A stretch of 27,958 bases of DNA from Phoronis australis. Lineage: Eukaryota; Phoronida; Phoronidae. A model generated the notes under the pieces. The model worked only from the letters and a program-made list of their open reading frames with translations, was not told the origin of the DNA and did no database searches. The stretch lies in NCBI GenBank assembly GCA_002633005.1, contig NMRA01000254.1, forward strand, positions 126,001 through 153,958, in the 5' to 3' direction. A program made the translations under genes and the position numbers. Below are positions 1 to 13,100 of the stretch, piece by piece; positions within the stretch are counted from its first letter, which is position 1, and every line of letters starts with the position of its first letter.

Positions 1-958
1 ACGCATCTTCTCTTTAATTGCAAATTGACTTGCTGTCTCTCACACAGTCCACTGTTGTAGTAAACTGTCTGGGAAATATGTTGAACTCGTTCACTTCAGT
101 GCTTGTCAGTTTATATGTTCAGTCGAGATATGCACTATATTTTGTCTCGTTTGCAAACACCGGCTTAAACAAAAGCCCGAGTGTATATTAGTTTTCGCAA
201 AGAAGAATTCTACTGTCATCACATTCACTGTTGCTTTTGAGCGTTCCATTTTCCTAACTCTCTACTCATGACTTGAAAGCAGATTTACATCTGATTTTTA
301 GTCGAAGAAAAGTGTTATCACTTATTGCCACTAGATACAGTCATTCTTCTAGCAAATCCAGGAAAGACTTAAGCCTGCATTGATCAGTTTCACAAGTTTG
401 AGCCAAGACTTACCTCTCTTTCCGATGTTGGTAAAATCGCACCAATTTAGGAGACATTGTACATCATAGCTACTGTCTGGCTTTGTTTTAAGTGGCTGTG
501 GGCATTCATGACAAAATGGAGCCTTTGGAAATTAATGAAGGGTCAATAGTAAATGTTGGACAGTGGAGATTATTCTTCATCCAGATGAATAAATAGATGC
601 AAAAATTATAAATCATGACTGCTGCTCTTTTGTTTAATGGTAAGTCCAACAGTCATGAATTGTGCTGGTCTATTGTTTAGTAGTAAGTCCAACAGTCATG
701 AATTGTATTTTTGTATCTTTTAGCAATAATTGTATTTGTCAGAAATTGGTGAGATTTTACCGCAGCTGTGTTGAAAGAGTTTGGTAGGAAACTTGGGAAA
801 TTGATTGGATGGGAGGTCATTATGTAAAATTTATTGTCATCGTCATATTCACCATTAACAATTCTATTATTTGTTAAAATATTTACCAGGAGGTTGTTGT
901 AAACCAATGTGAAGTATTTCAACAATGTTCCTTAACTTTCAACTGCTGTTCTCTCTAG
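1..958 (+). other. intron upstream of E1 (partial)
   Basis: AT-rich intronic sequence with no exon I can support. It ends at the acceptor ctctctag (951-958). The only structure seen is a 24-base direct repeat (640-663 and 683-706), listed separately. The preceding spectraplakin exon must lie outside the window, because E1 opens in mid spectrin repeat in phase 0. Confidence 0.7.
631..706. repeat. 43-bp-offset direct repeat carrying donor-like GTAAGT
   Basis: GTAAGTCCAACAGTCATGAA and the next four bases occur at 640-663 and 683-706, preceded by similar TGTTTA. Both copies begin with a consensus 5' splice site core, but neither follows a recognisable exon. Confidence 0.85.
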
Positions 959-1129
959 GATGGCTACAAGGCCTTACAGGGTAAGGAAGAAGAGGTCAAG
1001 ACGCTCCTTTTGAACGGCGAGGATATGTTGGCACGGTGTCGCCCCCTGGACGCAATGCAGCTGCGAGAGAGCCTCGGCAAACTGCGTGCCAAGTGGCTGG
1101 ATGCCCAGAAGAAGGCTGACAATAAGAAG
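959..1129 (+). CDS. MACF1: E1: spectrin repeat, second half
   Basis: 57 codons in phase 0, from acceptor ctctctag to donor gtagca. The protein begins [14 protein letters not shown] and ends with [13 protein letters not shown]. The conserved L..KW near the end is the usual third-helix signature of a spectrin repeat. It corresponds to the MACF1 stretch just before the repeat that starts KLEEAL. Confidence 0.88.
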
Positions 1130-4100
1130 GTAGCATATTATGTGTCGTGGCTTGGGGGAATCAATGAAGAATTGAATTATTCAGAAAATTAATTATTTTC
1201 TCTACAACTTGAAGGTATTTAGTTTTTGTTTTTTTCCAGAACAAAGAAGCTGACCATCAATAAGTTATCACATTCGCAGTGTGTGCTGTTTTATTTTTCG
1301 AAATATTGTAATTGTAAAACATTCTAGGCAGTTTTTCTATCTAGCTTCAAGAAACTCTAGTGCGATAAAGAGGAGATTACCCATAGTCCTCTTAGGGTTT
1401 TTTTCACCAGACAACGTGACTTGTCTATTCTGTGGTTAGCCGCTTATATTTAAATAAATGTGAATTTTGTCGACTTGCAGAAAAAGCTAGAGGAACACCT
1501 GAGAAATGTGCTGTCCTTCCACGACTCGATGACCTCGTTCACAGAGTGGCTGGTGAATGCGGAGAACATTCTGGCCACATTCCGTTACCCCAGCAAACTG
1601 GTGGACACGTGCGCAGCTCAGATTGAAGAACACCAGGTACATGGAAGGAAGTGTCCGTGAGGACCTCTGTTGGTGGCAACAGCAAGATTTTTCCTGGGGG
1701 ATTTTAAAAAGTTATTTTGGAAATTATAATTAATGATGAAAGATGGTGGTAGCCCAGGTAGCACCAAAAGGGGAAACTTTATATCTCGGCATTTCTATGG
1801 CATAGATATGCCTTTGTTTCAGGGATGCTACAAAGATTTGACATATCTACCATTTTCATGTGTTTACTTATATTACCTACAGTCATCACTTAGAAAATAA
1901 GATAAGAAATGTAATAAATAAAATTAATGCATCTTGCTGCTAATTTTGTGGTATGTAATGGTTCCTAGCAACATCCGATAATTATTAACCTATTTAGAAG
2001 ACAACATGTGAAATTGCTGTCAAATATCGCATCAAAAATATAAAGGAATTTTTAGTGTTCTGTCACATTAATTTTTTACAGTGTTGATGATACGAAACAA
2101 TATTTTATGACGTTTCCTTTATTTATGAGAATATAACCAGCCTTTGAAAACTAGAAAACTGACAATTTTTGCAGTTTTTGGGCAAATAAGTGAAAAATTT
2201 CCATTTTTTTCTGAAAAAGTGTTTCGGCATTTCAATGGTGTGAAAAAGTACGGTATAATGTTAGTGTAATTGAACTCTTCACGTCACTTCTTGTAGAAAT
2301 TTCGTAATGAAATCGAAAAGCATCAAGTTCGAATGGACAGCATCGACAAGACAGGAACTTACTTGAAGTACTTTGGTCGCAAACAAGACACCATGTTCAT
2401 TAAGAGTCAACTAGTCAGTATTAAGCTCAGATGGAAGAAGTTAGTTCGCAAAACTGACGAAAGGGGGCGCACATTACAGCAGGCCCACAAAGAAGACAAG
2501 CGGGTGAGTTAAAGTATCGTCCACAGGTGGCAGTGCAGATGTTGCCATTCAAACTCTGGTACTTGTTGGAAAAATATTTGAATTTTTATCAGTAACAAAG
2601 TGATTGTTTCTTTGAATCAAATCAAGCAATTGGGTTTAAACGATTCTATTTTGCTCAGTTAGCTCAAACATGATAACTTGCTCTCGCTTCTCTCGAGTGG
2701 GATGAAGCTGTTAAAAAATGTTCCCATCTAAAATATACATCGTAATCTCTTACCCAACCTTTTCTAATGTGATGCATTCGATTGAAGTATTCTGTTATGA
2801 AGGCTGGTGTACCTCAGATGTATGAAACGCCAATTGATGTAATCAAGTTTGGTTGGACAGGTATGGATTAGCATAGTGGTCTTCATGTGTTGTATTGTCC
2901 CCCTATAGTTCTTCACATCGTGGAGAGGCCTCCTTGATTGGCTGGATGGAGCTGAGAAGAAGCTGAGCGCTCTATCGCAGAGCCAGGCGTCTCCTGCTAA
3001 AGTAAAGGAGTGCATGGAAGAAGTTAAGGTATACCTGTGATGGTTTTTTTTNGTGTCCGTGAGGACCTCTGTTGGTGGCAACAGCAAGATTTTTCCTGGG
3101 GGATTTTAAAAAGTTATTTTGGAAATTATAATTAATGATGAAAGATGGTGGTAGCCCAGGTAGCACCAAAAGGGGAAACTTTATATCTCGGCATTTCTAT
3201 GGCATAGATATGCCTTTGTTTCAGGGATGCTACAAAGATTTGACATATCTACCATTTTCATGTGTTTACTTATATTACCTACAGTCATCATTTAGAAAAT
3301 AAGATAAGAAATGTAATAAATAAAATTAATGCATCTTGCTGCTAATTTTGTGGTATGTAATGGTTCCTAGCAACATCCGATAATTATTAACCTATTTAGA
3401 AGACAACATGTGAAATTGTTGTCAAATATCGCATCAAAAATATAAAGGAATTTTTAGTGTTCTGTCACATTATTTTTTTACAGTGTTGATGATACGAAAC
3501 AATATTTTATGACGTTTCCTTTATTTATGAGAATATAACCAGCCTTTGAAAACTAGAAAACTGACAATTTTTGCAATTTTTGGGCAAATAAGTGAAAAAT
3601 TTCCATTTTTTTCTGAAAAAGTGTCTCGGCATTTCAATGGTGTGAAAAAGTACGGTACAATGGTAGTGTAATTGAACTCTTCACGCCACTTTTTGTAGAA
3701 ATTTCGTAATGAAATCGAAAAGCATCAAGTTCGAATGGACAGCATCGACAAGACAGGAACTTACTTGAAGTACTTTGGTCGCAAACAAGACACCATGTTC
3801 ATTAAGAGTCAACTAGTCAGTATTAAGCTCAGGTGGAAGAAGTTAGTTCGCAAAACCGACGAAAGGGGGCGCACATTACAGCAGGCCCACAAAGAAGACA
3901 AGCGGGTGAGTTAAAGTATCGTCCACAGGTGGCAGTGCAGATGTTGCCATTCAAACTCTGGTACTTGTTGGAAAAATATTTGAATTTTTATCAGTAACAC
4001 AGTGATTGTTTCTTTGAATCAAATCAAGCAGTTGGGTTTAAACGATTCTATTTTGCTCAGTTAGCTCAAACATGATAACTTGCTCTCGCTTCTCTCGAGT

Positions 4101-7100
4101 GGGATGAAGCTGTTAAAAAATGTTCATATCTAAAATATACATTGTAATCTCTTACCCAACCTTTTCTAATGTGATACATTCTATTGAAGTATTCTGTTAT
4201 GAAGGCTGGTGTACCTCAGATGTATGAAACGCCAATTGATGTAATCAAGTTTGGTTGGACAGGTATGGATTAGCATAGTGGTCTTCATGTGTTGTATTGT
4301 CCCCCTATAGTTCTTCACATCGTGGAGAGGCCTCCTTGATTGGTTGGATGGAGCTGAGAAGAAGCTGAGCGCTCTATCGCAGAGCCAGGCGTCTCCTGCT
4401 AAAGTAAAGGACTGCATGGAAGAAGTTAAGGTATACCTGTGATGGTTTTTTTTTTCAATTTATTCACAGTCATAGTGAATTTGTAAGCTATATGTAGACA
4501 TTACACACTGTTTAACAGGGTTCAATACAGTAATCCTAATTTCTTGCGAGATCCGTAAGATCGTGTTCTTCCCAACAAAACAGATTTTTCATTGCTTCCT
4601 AATAATGATTTATGGTCGCGTACTAAGAAGCATGTTGTTGATTCAGATGAAGTTTAGTGGAAAGCCATCGTGCGATTCTGTGCGACCAGACATTGCCTTG
4701 CTACATACTGGTCTGCTTTCTGTATACGCAACATGCTCACAAGAAATGATAGCATGTTCACATGCTTTGCTTTTAATGTATCTCTCAAAGATTCGCATTT
4801 CCATGAGTTTCTTGTGTCTACGGAACCCAGCCCAGTTCTTAATCGTTGGTGATTAATGTTTGGAACGGAACCCCCATAAGAGCACCAGATATTTTAGGAG
4901 CAAAGTATGCTGCTCGAGCAGCCATACTGCAGCTAGGTCAAGTGTCAGCAAGCCTGTTTCATTTCACATGTGATGTATTCATGCATAGCTGGGTCATCTT
5001 TTTTATGTCCTTCCCTCATTTGGGCTTACAGGAAAACCATTTTTCTGTATTTTAAATAATCATAAAATATCGCGGTAAAGTAACTAACGTTTTTTCAATT
5101 GTCTCAGCTGTTACTGTAATAGCAATCAAACTTGCAGACATGGTTTGTGTAGAACATTTATGACAAAGCGACATTTGCTGCTGGACCTTGAGCATTTTTA
5201 TTCAGTAATCATTTGCTTTGAAATTTTGAGAAATGATTTTTTGTCCCAAATTGAAGAACTTTTACTGAGTAGATATTGAATTGCTTATTTACTGTTTCAT
5301 AAGGTCTTGCCAATACATGCAAACCGCACTGAGCGCGAGGTACTTTTAGTTTTGTCTCTGACTACGACTCCTTCGTCATTTGTGCTCTGTGTTTATTGAA
5401 GACTAACACTGGAGCCAGGCAAAGAAGCAAAATGTTTTTGATTATGCTCTTCTATGCATCTTTCAGCTGGAGCCTAGTCATGAAATTTGCCCATTTTGAA
5501 GAGTTGGTTGTCGTTTTGATTATGTCTCCAGTTTTAGGCTTATCTCCCATGTACCCCTGTCATGAGTATTATCTCCCTTGTACGTCTGTCATAAGTATTA
5601 TTCAGCTATTGTGTATAGTCTTGTGCCCCTTATTGATGACTTTGTTTCATATGATGTCACACTTAGATTATTCAGTTGTCTTCATGAACCAATCATCATC
5701 AGGCGTTAAATTTACTGCGTTGACCAGATCGGGTTACAGTAAAAATTCTCCAATTTGTGACAGTTTCTAGAATTTGAGACATGGAAACTCTTACAAAAAT
5801 TAATTTTGTTAATTCTGGAATTTAGGACAAGGGTGATTTGGCATTCATCATATCTCTCAAATTTCGGACAGTATGTTTTCAAGCTACAGAGGGGGTAATT
5901 TTGCCAGCTTCCTGGTGATTATTGAATTTGGGATGACCAATATTGCCTATTTCTAGAGTTTGTGAATAGCTCCAGTCTTGTGCAAAAAATAAAATTTCAC
6001 TGTCCCAAACTGGGATTTTATTTACCCAATGTATAGCCTACCAATCATGTCGATTGTAAATACAGGGTGATCCAAAAAACCAATGCCACAGAATTTGAAT
6101 TCTAACCACTTGGAAGGACCAGAAATTTCAGTGCAAACTGACATGCTTGTCAAAACTTTATGGAAAGGTTAAGCCTAAACTGAGGTCTACGTCTATTAAA
6201 TTTGAAAACATAAATTGATTCATAAAGAAATGAAATTTTAATGGGTTTGTTTTTGGTCACCATGTATTTTTACACTGAACCTCATGAAACCTTAACAGAG
6301 TGTTTTCTAATGTGACTTAATGATTAATCTCAGTTAATGTTAATCCCACCTGTTGCCACCTGAGTCACCGAGTCATCTGTCACACGCACTACACACAATG
6401 TGCTGAGATAACCAGCCATTATCTCAGTTTGTACCCTGCTGTCATAACCTGGTCAAGAGCAGTCTTACTACTCTGATGCTGATTGGTCCATTTGTTCTGC
6501 ATGCTGTTTGATTGGTCGGATGGAGGATCAGGTTGTTAACTTCACTCCTTAACTTTGCACTAAGTGTGTCTCTGTGTGTGCATGCTGATTAATGCTTCAT
6601 GTGCTTCCGCTTGTTTTTTCGTTGTCTTGCTTGGCTCTTTAGCTAGACAACGCTGATCATAACCAGATTTGCCAACAATAGCTGCCTATCAGCCCAATGG
6701 ATTGTTAGTGACTTAACAACCATCATTATCTCATTCAGGTTTGATTAGTTTACAATAAGTACCGTTAATACACATATCTAGTTCTGCTTCTGTTGCATAA
6801 TTTGGAATTAGCAATAACCTGCTGATGTTTATAATTGCAATGCTATTAGTGGTATTTTAAGAAGACATGTAGTCAAATAAATGACGGAAACCCAAATTTC
6901 CTTACTTATCCCTGGGTGAAGGCAAAATTCGCGTTCCCTCGAATGTTTGGTTGCGGTCACTAGATGTGGAGTTGGGTGATGTTGGTGTTGGTTGCCCCCT
7001 CTTTTGGCAGCTCTGGCTGTTAGCTCTACTCAAACTGCACTAGGCTGTCTGCGTACACGCCAATCATCCCCACTTTTATGAAATATGCAGCTTGTGCCGT

Positions 7101-10100
7101 TCTTATGCTGTCGTGACAAATATAATTATGTATATTTATTAGCGACAAAGTCTGGAAAACGATTCGGCTTACCTATTTACAGTGGTGCTGTGAAGTTATG
7201 AATCATCGTCAAACTTATATTTGCACTTTTATTTTTCACATTTTTCTCTGGGTCTGATTGTCGGCTGTCGTTTGGATCTGCATTCAACTCTTTGGTTGAT
7301 GGTAGGCATGATTTTTTATCTAAAAAACTTCTTTTACCGTGGAATCCGTGGCAACATTTCCTTTAACTCTTCATTTTGCTGTTTATATATTTTGCAAAAA
7401 TCATGAAAATGAGTTGTTTTTTGGTGTTGTTGCTATACAAAACAATTATTTCGCTTTTTCATTCTATGATTCACATATTGCTATGATTCACATATTGCTA
7501 TGGTTCACATATTGCTATGATTCACATATTGCTTCTCTTGAAGTTGTGAAGACCATTATGAAACTGATGCGTTAATTGGAAATGAAACTCTTATTGAAGC
7601 TCACTGAAAACTTTTCCCGGCATTGCAGAGCCACCTGTCTCCTTGTACTGGGGATTTATACCTGACCAATTTCCCCCCGAAAATTGCCGCCGTTGCCCTC
7701 TTACAGGCTATGTGATTGAAAACCAAGAACCCTTCTTTGAATAGACATGGCGGAGTCAAACTTAAGTTGTCTAACTCATAGTCCTGGGCACTGGAGTTGT
7801 CTCAGAACTTCAGCAGAACTAGTGCAATTTTTGTACGAACCAGTCAGTCGTCCATCCGTTGTAGAAGGAGCTGGGTGGCTACTCGAATAATGTCTGTCAC
7901 CTGCTCTGTGACGTGTTACCTGAGTAGTGTACACCTTGCCACATGCTTCCACGGTTGGTACAATGTCTTTCAAGCACGGATGATGTTGTACTGGCTTTTT
8001 GTGAATTAGATTTAATTGTCTGCTAATCCGTTTATTCCAACTTTAAGCTAATTAATTAATTAATATTGTGAAATTAATTAATCAATAATACTAAGTTAGT
8101 TTTAGTTAACATTAAAACCCTTTTCAGTTAGATTTAGCGAATGCAGTATTCTTTTCTATCAGTTCCTGCGTACTAATTTTGTCATGTTGACATATTTTTG
8201 TTTTAACGTTTTAATTGTGTGTTTATATTCCATGCAAATGTTGGCATATTTGAGTGATATTAGTTTTAGCTAAGCAGTTTGGCTTGTATCTCTCAGGCAT
8301 GCGCTTTCTGATACTGTTCCTTTCTCTTCGTAACAATACTGATGTGGCATCCGAGTATGGCAACCATTTTGTCCTGTCAAATATCATTTTTGACCTTTGA
8401 ACTGTAGCATCGCCTCTGATGTATTTGAATACACAAGTGGAAGTTCTAGATGAATTGAAACAAATTGATAGACAAAATAATGAAAATTTAATGAAATTTG
8501 TCCCATGATCAGCCACAAAATGGGGTGTCGTCTGCCACGCTTTTTTTCTCTTGGCAACAATCAGTCCACCATCTCCACTAAAACACACGTCTGTCTTCAT
8601 AGAACTTTGAACATCAGCTCAGTTCCAAACACCCTAAGTATTACTCGACCTCTCGGCTGGGACGTAACCTCAAAGACCGATGTACGAAAACGGACCCCGA
8701 GAAGGAGATCCTTCAGTCCATGTTGGATGAACTCAAGAATAAGTGGTGTGTTGTGCGGTCGCTTGTCTCCCAAAAGTAAGTTATCTGTCCGACCACAATT
8801 GCTTCAGTTGTCACAACTGTAGTGTACTTAATTCTGGTTTACATTACGTTTTCAATTTAGAAGAAGTACACAACATGTCATGTAGTGCATTTCTTGTCAT
8901 GAGAATAGCGTTTACAGACCTTGCTATACCAAGGCTAGACTAGGCTTGGCGAGGTGCTTTACCCAGGCCGAGCAGCAAGTGAAGCCCATTCACAAAGACA
9001 TGCCGGAGTTAATTGAACATGTAAATTTTTGTTAGAAAGTACTTGGCCTGCAATTATTTCTACCAGGTTAGGTTTGTTGCATTGGAAACGCAAAGGATTG
9101 GTAATGCTATGTCTGCAGATGATTGGGGTGAATGGGGTGTAATTTGTAGACGCAACTTATAAGTCATTTCGCAATTTGGTTTTCTGTTCAACTGCAAATA
9201 TATGAAATCTTGATGACTTTGTAACAATCGATAGTTTCCTTGATATATCCTCCGCACTCTTGTTAAGGCTTCATGTCACCTTGTTTAGCTGGCTAATACC
9301 AAAAATCAAGTTTAGCCTTTTATTCTAAAATCGGTTTCTTAATATTCTTTACCATGACAGATTATAACTCCGTTACCAATAGCAACATTTTAACCATCAG
9401 CTGCTCAAGAAAATGCTTCCGAGTTTACAGGGGAGAAAACCCTTCAGAGTTTATAGGGGTTTGGCAACCCTAAAATTACAAATTTGAAAATGGTGCATGT
9501 ATGCATTGCCTATGACTTGAATTGATATTAACGGATTAGAATCCTATCATAGGAAGGAGTATTACGAAAAAGGGTTTATGAGAGGGAAAGGCCTATTGAT
9601 TTTTGTTTCTAAGTCATGCAGCTTTCAAACAATGGATTATGACAAAATGAAATTCACAAGACTTAGGGCTCGGGCTAGAGTTGACTGTGAGCCAGTGTCT
9701 ACCCATTAATAATTGAGATGTCATAAACCATGAATTAAAGAGTATATTAAACCTAAAAAGAGCAACTGAGGGTTTACATCTCAACACACACTCTTGGTGC
9801 CATCTATTGGGTAACCATAAGTATTTGCACTTTGCAGACAGAACAAGTTGGAAGAATCCCTGTTGATGTCCGGTCGTTTCTCTGATGCCCTCCAGTCATT
9901 CCTCGAGTGGCTGGAGAAGGCAGAAGAGGCCCTGTCCGAGGATCAGCCCATCTTGGGAGACCTTGACACCGTGCTCATGTTGATTGAGCAGAACAAACAG
10001 TTTGAGCAAGAACTCGGCAACCGCGAGTCGATGGTGGCGACAATGAAGGCTTCAGCGGACAACAACGATCCCAAGATGGTGGCACAGCTGGGCCAGCTTA

Positions 10101-13100
10101 CAGACCGCTGGGAGAATGTTAAGAGACTTAGTTGTGTCCGTGCAAATCGTCTACAAGAGGCACTGAAACTGGTATGTAATGTGTCGTAGATCATGTTAGT
10201 AATATTTAGTTTATTAAAATGTTATTGATTTATAATATCGTTTTGAGCATGTGATTGTCTCTCTACTGTTAGACTAATGGGAAACTAATGGAAACTAATG
10301 TGTCATCAAATACTTGAAAGCTGAGGTTATACGGCGTAGAAAAATACTTTAAATTGATAGATATTATTTGGTGAATTTCTTAGTCAGCAAGGGACACTAC
10401 TATGATAAAAGACTGATAATTTGCCGGGTTTTGAAATAAGGCAACAAACCTGTGCAACACAAGACATTGGTTGAGTGTACAATGAGCCGTGAAGGAAAAG
10501 AACAGTCAGGCAGCGAGTGTGAATTGAATATATCACTTTGCAGACTTGCAGATTGTATTGTCAATTGCGATGTGAATGTAGACCTAGCAGTTTATTTATT
10601 CATTTTGTCAAACCATGTTTGTTATGCTCCGTTTTACAGGGTGAACAGTTCCAAGATGTGGTGAATACGATGAGAGACTGGCTGCCCCAAGCTGAGGCAG
10701 AGCTCAAGTTCAGACCGCTACCAGACGATGAGCTGGCCATTGTTCAGTTGATTGAGAGGCATGAGGTGAACATTGACCTGAGCTCATATTGTTCCTTCTT
10801 GGACATATTAAACCGCGTACCTGGCAGTGTGTTTGATAAAATTCATTAGTACACATGCAGTAATGTCCGGTTCATGTCACCAACGGAGAAGCTGTGATGA
10901 ATGCCGTTAGAATGAAATTTGAAATATCAGGAGTCGAGTACAAGAGATTGTGAGCATTTGAAGCCGATTGTGGTGAAAATGCAAAAGTGTGTGAGCCTAT
11001 AGGCAAATGTGGGAGACAACATTGACAATTACGATATTTTTTTTTAACTTCAAGCTGCCATTGTAAGATGGCAATTTCTTGATTTGGTTGCTTTCAGGTG
11101 TTTTGACATCGGTCCATCATTCTTTGTCCGTGGTACTCCCTTGCACTTTGAGCTTTATTACATTGTATCTGATCAGTTTGAAGTTACGTACTCCAGTCTG
11201 TTATCTAAAATTCTGTTTCCGTTTCTTAGAAATTTGAGGATCACATGAATTCTCTGAAGCCGTGCATGGACAAGATACGGGAGTTGGGTGAAGAGATCCT
11301 TCAGAGCTGTCATCCCAACGCGCTTAGATTCGTCAAGTATTACCTTACCATAACCCAAACCAGGTGGGATCAGGTGAGTAATTACCACAGGTGTGATGAG
11401 TATCCAGGGATCTGTGTAGGTGCATGAGCACCTGTGTGTTGATTGTAGTGGATGCTTTTGGTCACTCTTCAAAATTGAAGACTGAGTAGGAACTTACTGA
11501 GTGTGTGATAAGTTGTCTCGTTGAATGTGCTTTTATTACAAACGTGTTGGGCTTATTTCATTTTTCTGTCTTGCAATTTACGTCAGTCTATCTGTGACTC
11601 CTTTTTATTCTGAGATTACTAATGGCAGAACCTTACTTAGCTAGTAGTTTCCTGCAAAGCACCGGCAGATCTGAAGAACCGTACTTAATACAAGTTGTAT
11701 TTTACTATTGACTACTCTTCCCTAATAATCCTTCACATTGCATGCAAAGCTTTCAACAAATGATGAGTTGCTGAAGACTCTGTGTAGCTATAAGCTTTTT
11801 GGAGGTCATGGCTGTAAACTTGGTAGCCATTGTTTTATTGGTGGTGCTACTTATAGTACAAGGCACAAGTAATGAGATAAAGCACAGTATGGGGGTGTGA
11901 ATGTCTGACGGGCAAAATCCTGACTAATACTCTGCCATGCCCCCCCNTCAAAATCTTGGATTCACCCCTGGGAAGACCACTGTAACGATGAATTTGGCTT
12001 CTGTCCAGCTGTTATGGTGCTGGATTTCAGTGTGCACTACGTACAATCGTATACCTATAGTTTGATTGGTTGAATGTTGTTCTCTGTGTAGGCACTGAAC
12101 CGTTCTAAGAAGCGTAGTAAGCGACTACAGGATGCACTGAAGGGTGTCCGTGGCAACGCGGCTCTGCTGGAAGAGCTGCTGGCCTGGCTGTCTGAGGCAC
12201 AGGCCCTCCTCACCCAGAAGGAGCGTGACCCCATCCCGGAGGACCTGGCTGTGGTCGAGGCACTCATGAAGGAACACGCTGTAGGCTCTCCTGTTTTGTT
12301 TCATGTTAATGATAGATGAATAGTTGAAGAGAATATAAATCATTAGATTAATAGGTACCCGGATAGAAAATTATATCCATACTCTCATGAAAATACTGCA
12401 CATCTCTGCAGTGAGGAGCAGTTCAAAGTTCAATAAAATGTTATTAGTATAGAAAGAGGCACATGCCTATGCTTTAGTGTCGATTTGGGATTCAGTCGAG
12501 CCACAATGAGTCCTTCACAGATTTGAGAGGGTGCCCAGAATGGGATTGAAGTTTGATTATGGATATCTAAGTTGTAGTTTGCCTCGGTTGTGAAGAAAAA
12601 GTGAAGGCGTAGATAGTTGACATGTTGTCAGAATATATCAATCAAGATGAATGACAGTGAAAATTACCAAGTAGAGTTAATCACAAGTTCCCGCCCAATT
12701 AGGATGGCGCATAGTAGGTATACTAGCATTCAAGTCATGCTCTTGAATTTTCATAATAGTGCATCATTTGTTCCTTATGTCAGTGTGTCGGATATAGAAC
12801 ATCTTAATTATCTGGCTTGTTATGTTTTGTTTAGGACCTGCATGATGATCTGACCAATAAGAATCAAGATCTGGAAGAGCTTACAAGGTCGCCATCTATT
12901 AGAGAACAACAGAAACGCTATGGTAGTCCCAAGTCCAGGTAAGACAATACTACACATTTATGAGATGCTTTGCACTAGCTATGTTGGGCAGCACAATCCA
13001 TTAAACTATTATCTATTAGCATTGGGTCCAGTGCCGTGTTAATTTGGTGAATAATGTGTGTAATGTAAATGAGGGTGCTCTGGGGGTATATCATGAGCTC

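Larger units (their letters stand above)
1651..3051 (+). repeat. 1401-bp tandem block, copy 1 (E3+E4)
   Basis: Starts at gtgtccgtgagg inside the intron after E2 and runs through E3, the next intron and E4 to the T run before the N at 3052. Copy 2 begins with the same bases at 3053. The offset is a constant 1402 with no indel seen. I counted about 20 substitutions by eye, so identity is near 98.6% over introns and exons alike. Confidence 0.93.
3053..4453 (+). repeat. 1401-bp tandem block, copy 2 (E3'+E4')
   Basis: Second copy of 1651-3051. An ambiguous base (N, 3052) separates the two copies right after a T run, and copy 2 then flows into unique intron (caatttattc). The N exactly at the junction and allele-like divergence without indels suggest two haplotypes placed end to end by the assembler. 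A real recent duplication is not excluded. Confidence 0.93.
4431..8602 (+). other. long intron, E4' to E5
   Basis: About 4.2 kb of AT-rich sequence. E4 and E5 join without a gap against MACF1, so no coding exon is expected. Open frames here (for example 4563-4856 and 5396-5770) have no family features. It holds a 29-bp doublet (5541-5598), a MITE-like element (6061-6266), a 17-bp minisatellite (7468-7533) and an AT palindrome (about 8050-8083). Confidence 0.75.

Noticed and set aside
2764-3169. Minus-strand open frames across E4 and the duplication junction
   Set aside because: They are antisense shadows of the exon and even cross the N at the copy junction.
4563-5770. Several open frames of 60-124 codons in the long intron
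   Set aside because: Hydrophobic, Cys/Phe/Leu-rich translations of AT-rich DNA without domains. E4 and E5 join without a gap, so no exon is needed here.
7628-7707. Possible exon after gcattgcag (phase 0 reads [12 protein letters not shown])
   Set aside because: No GT donor follows before the stop, and the MACF1 alignment leaves no room for extra residues between E4 and E5.
11947-11947. Second N as another assembly duplication junction
   Set aside because: Flanking sequence is not repeated nearby, so it is more likely an uncalled base in a C run.
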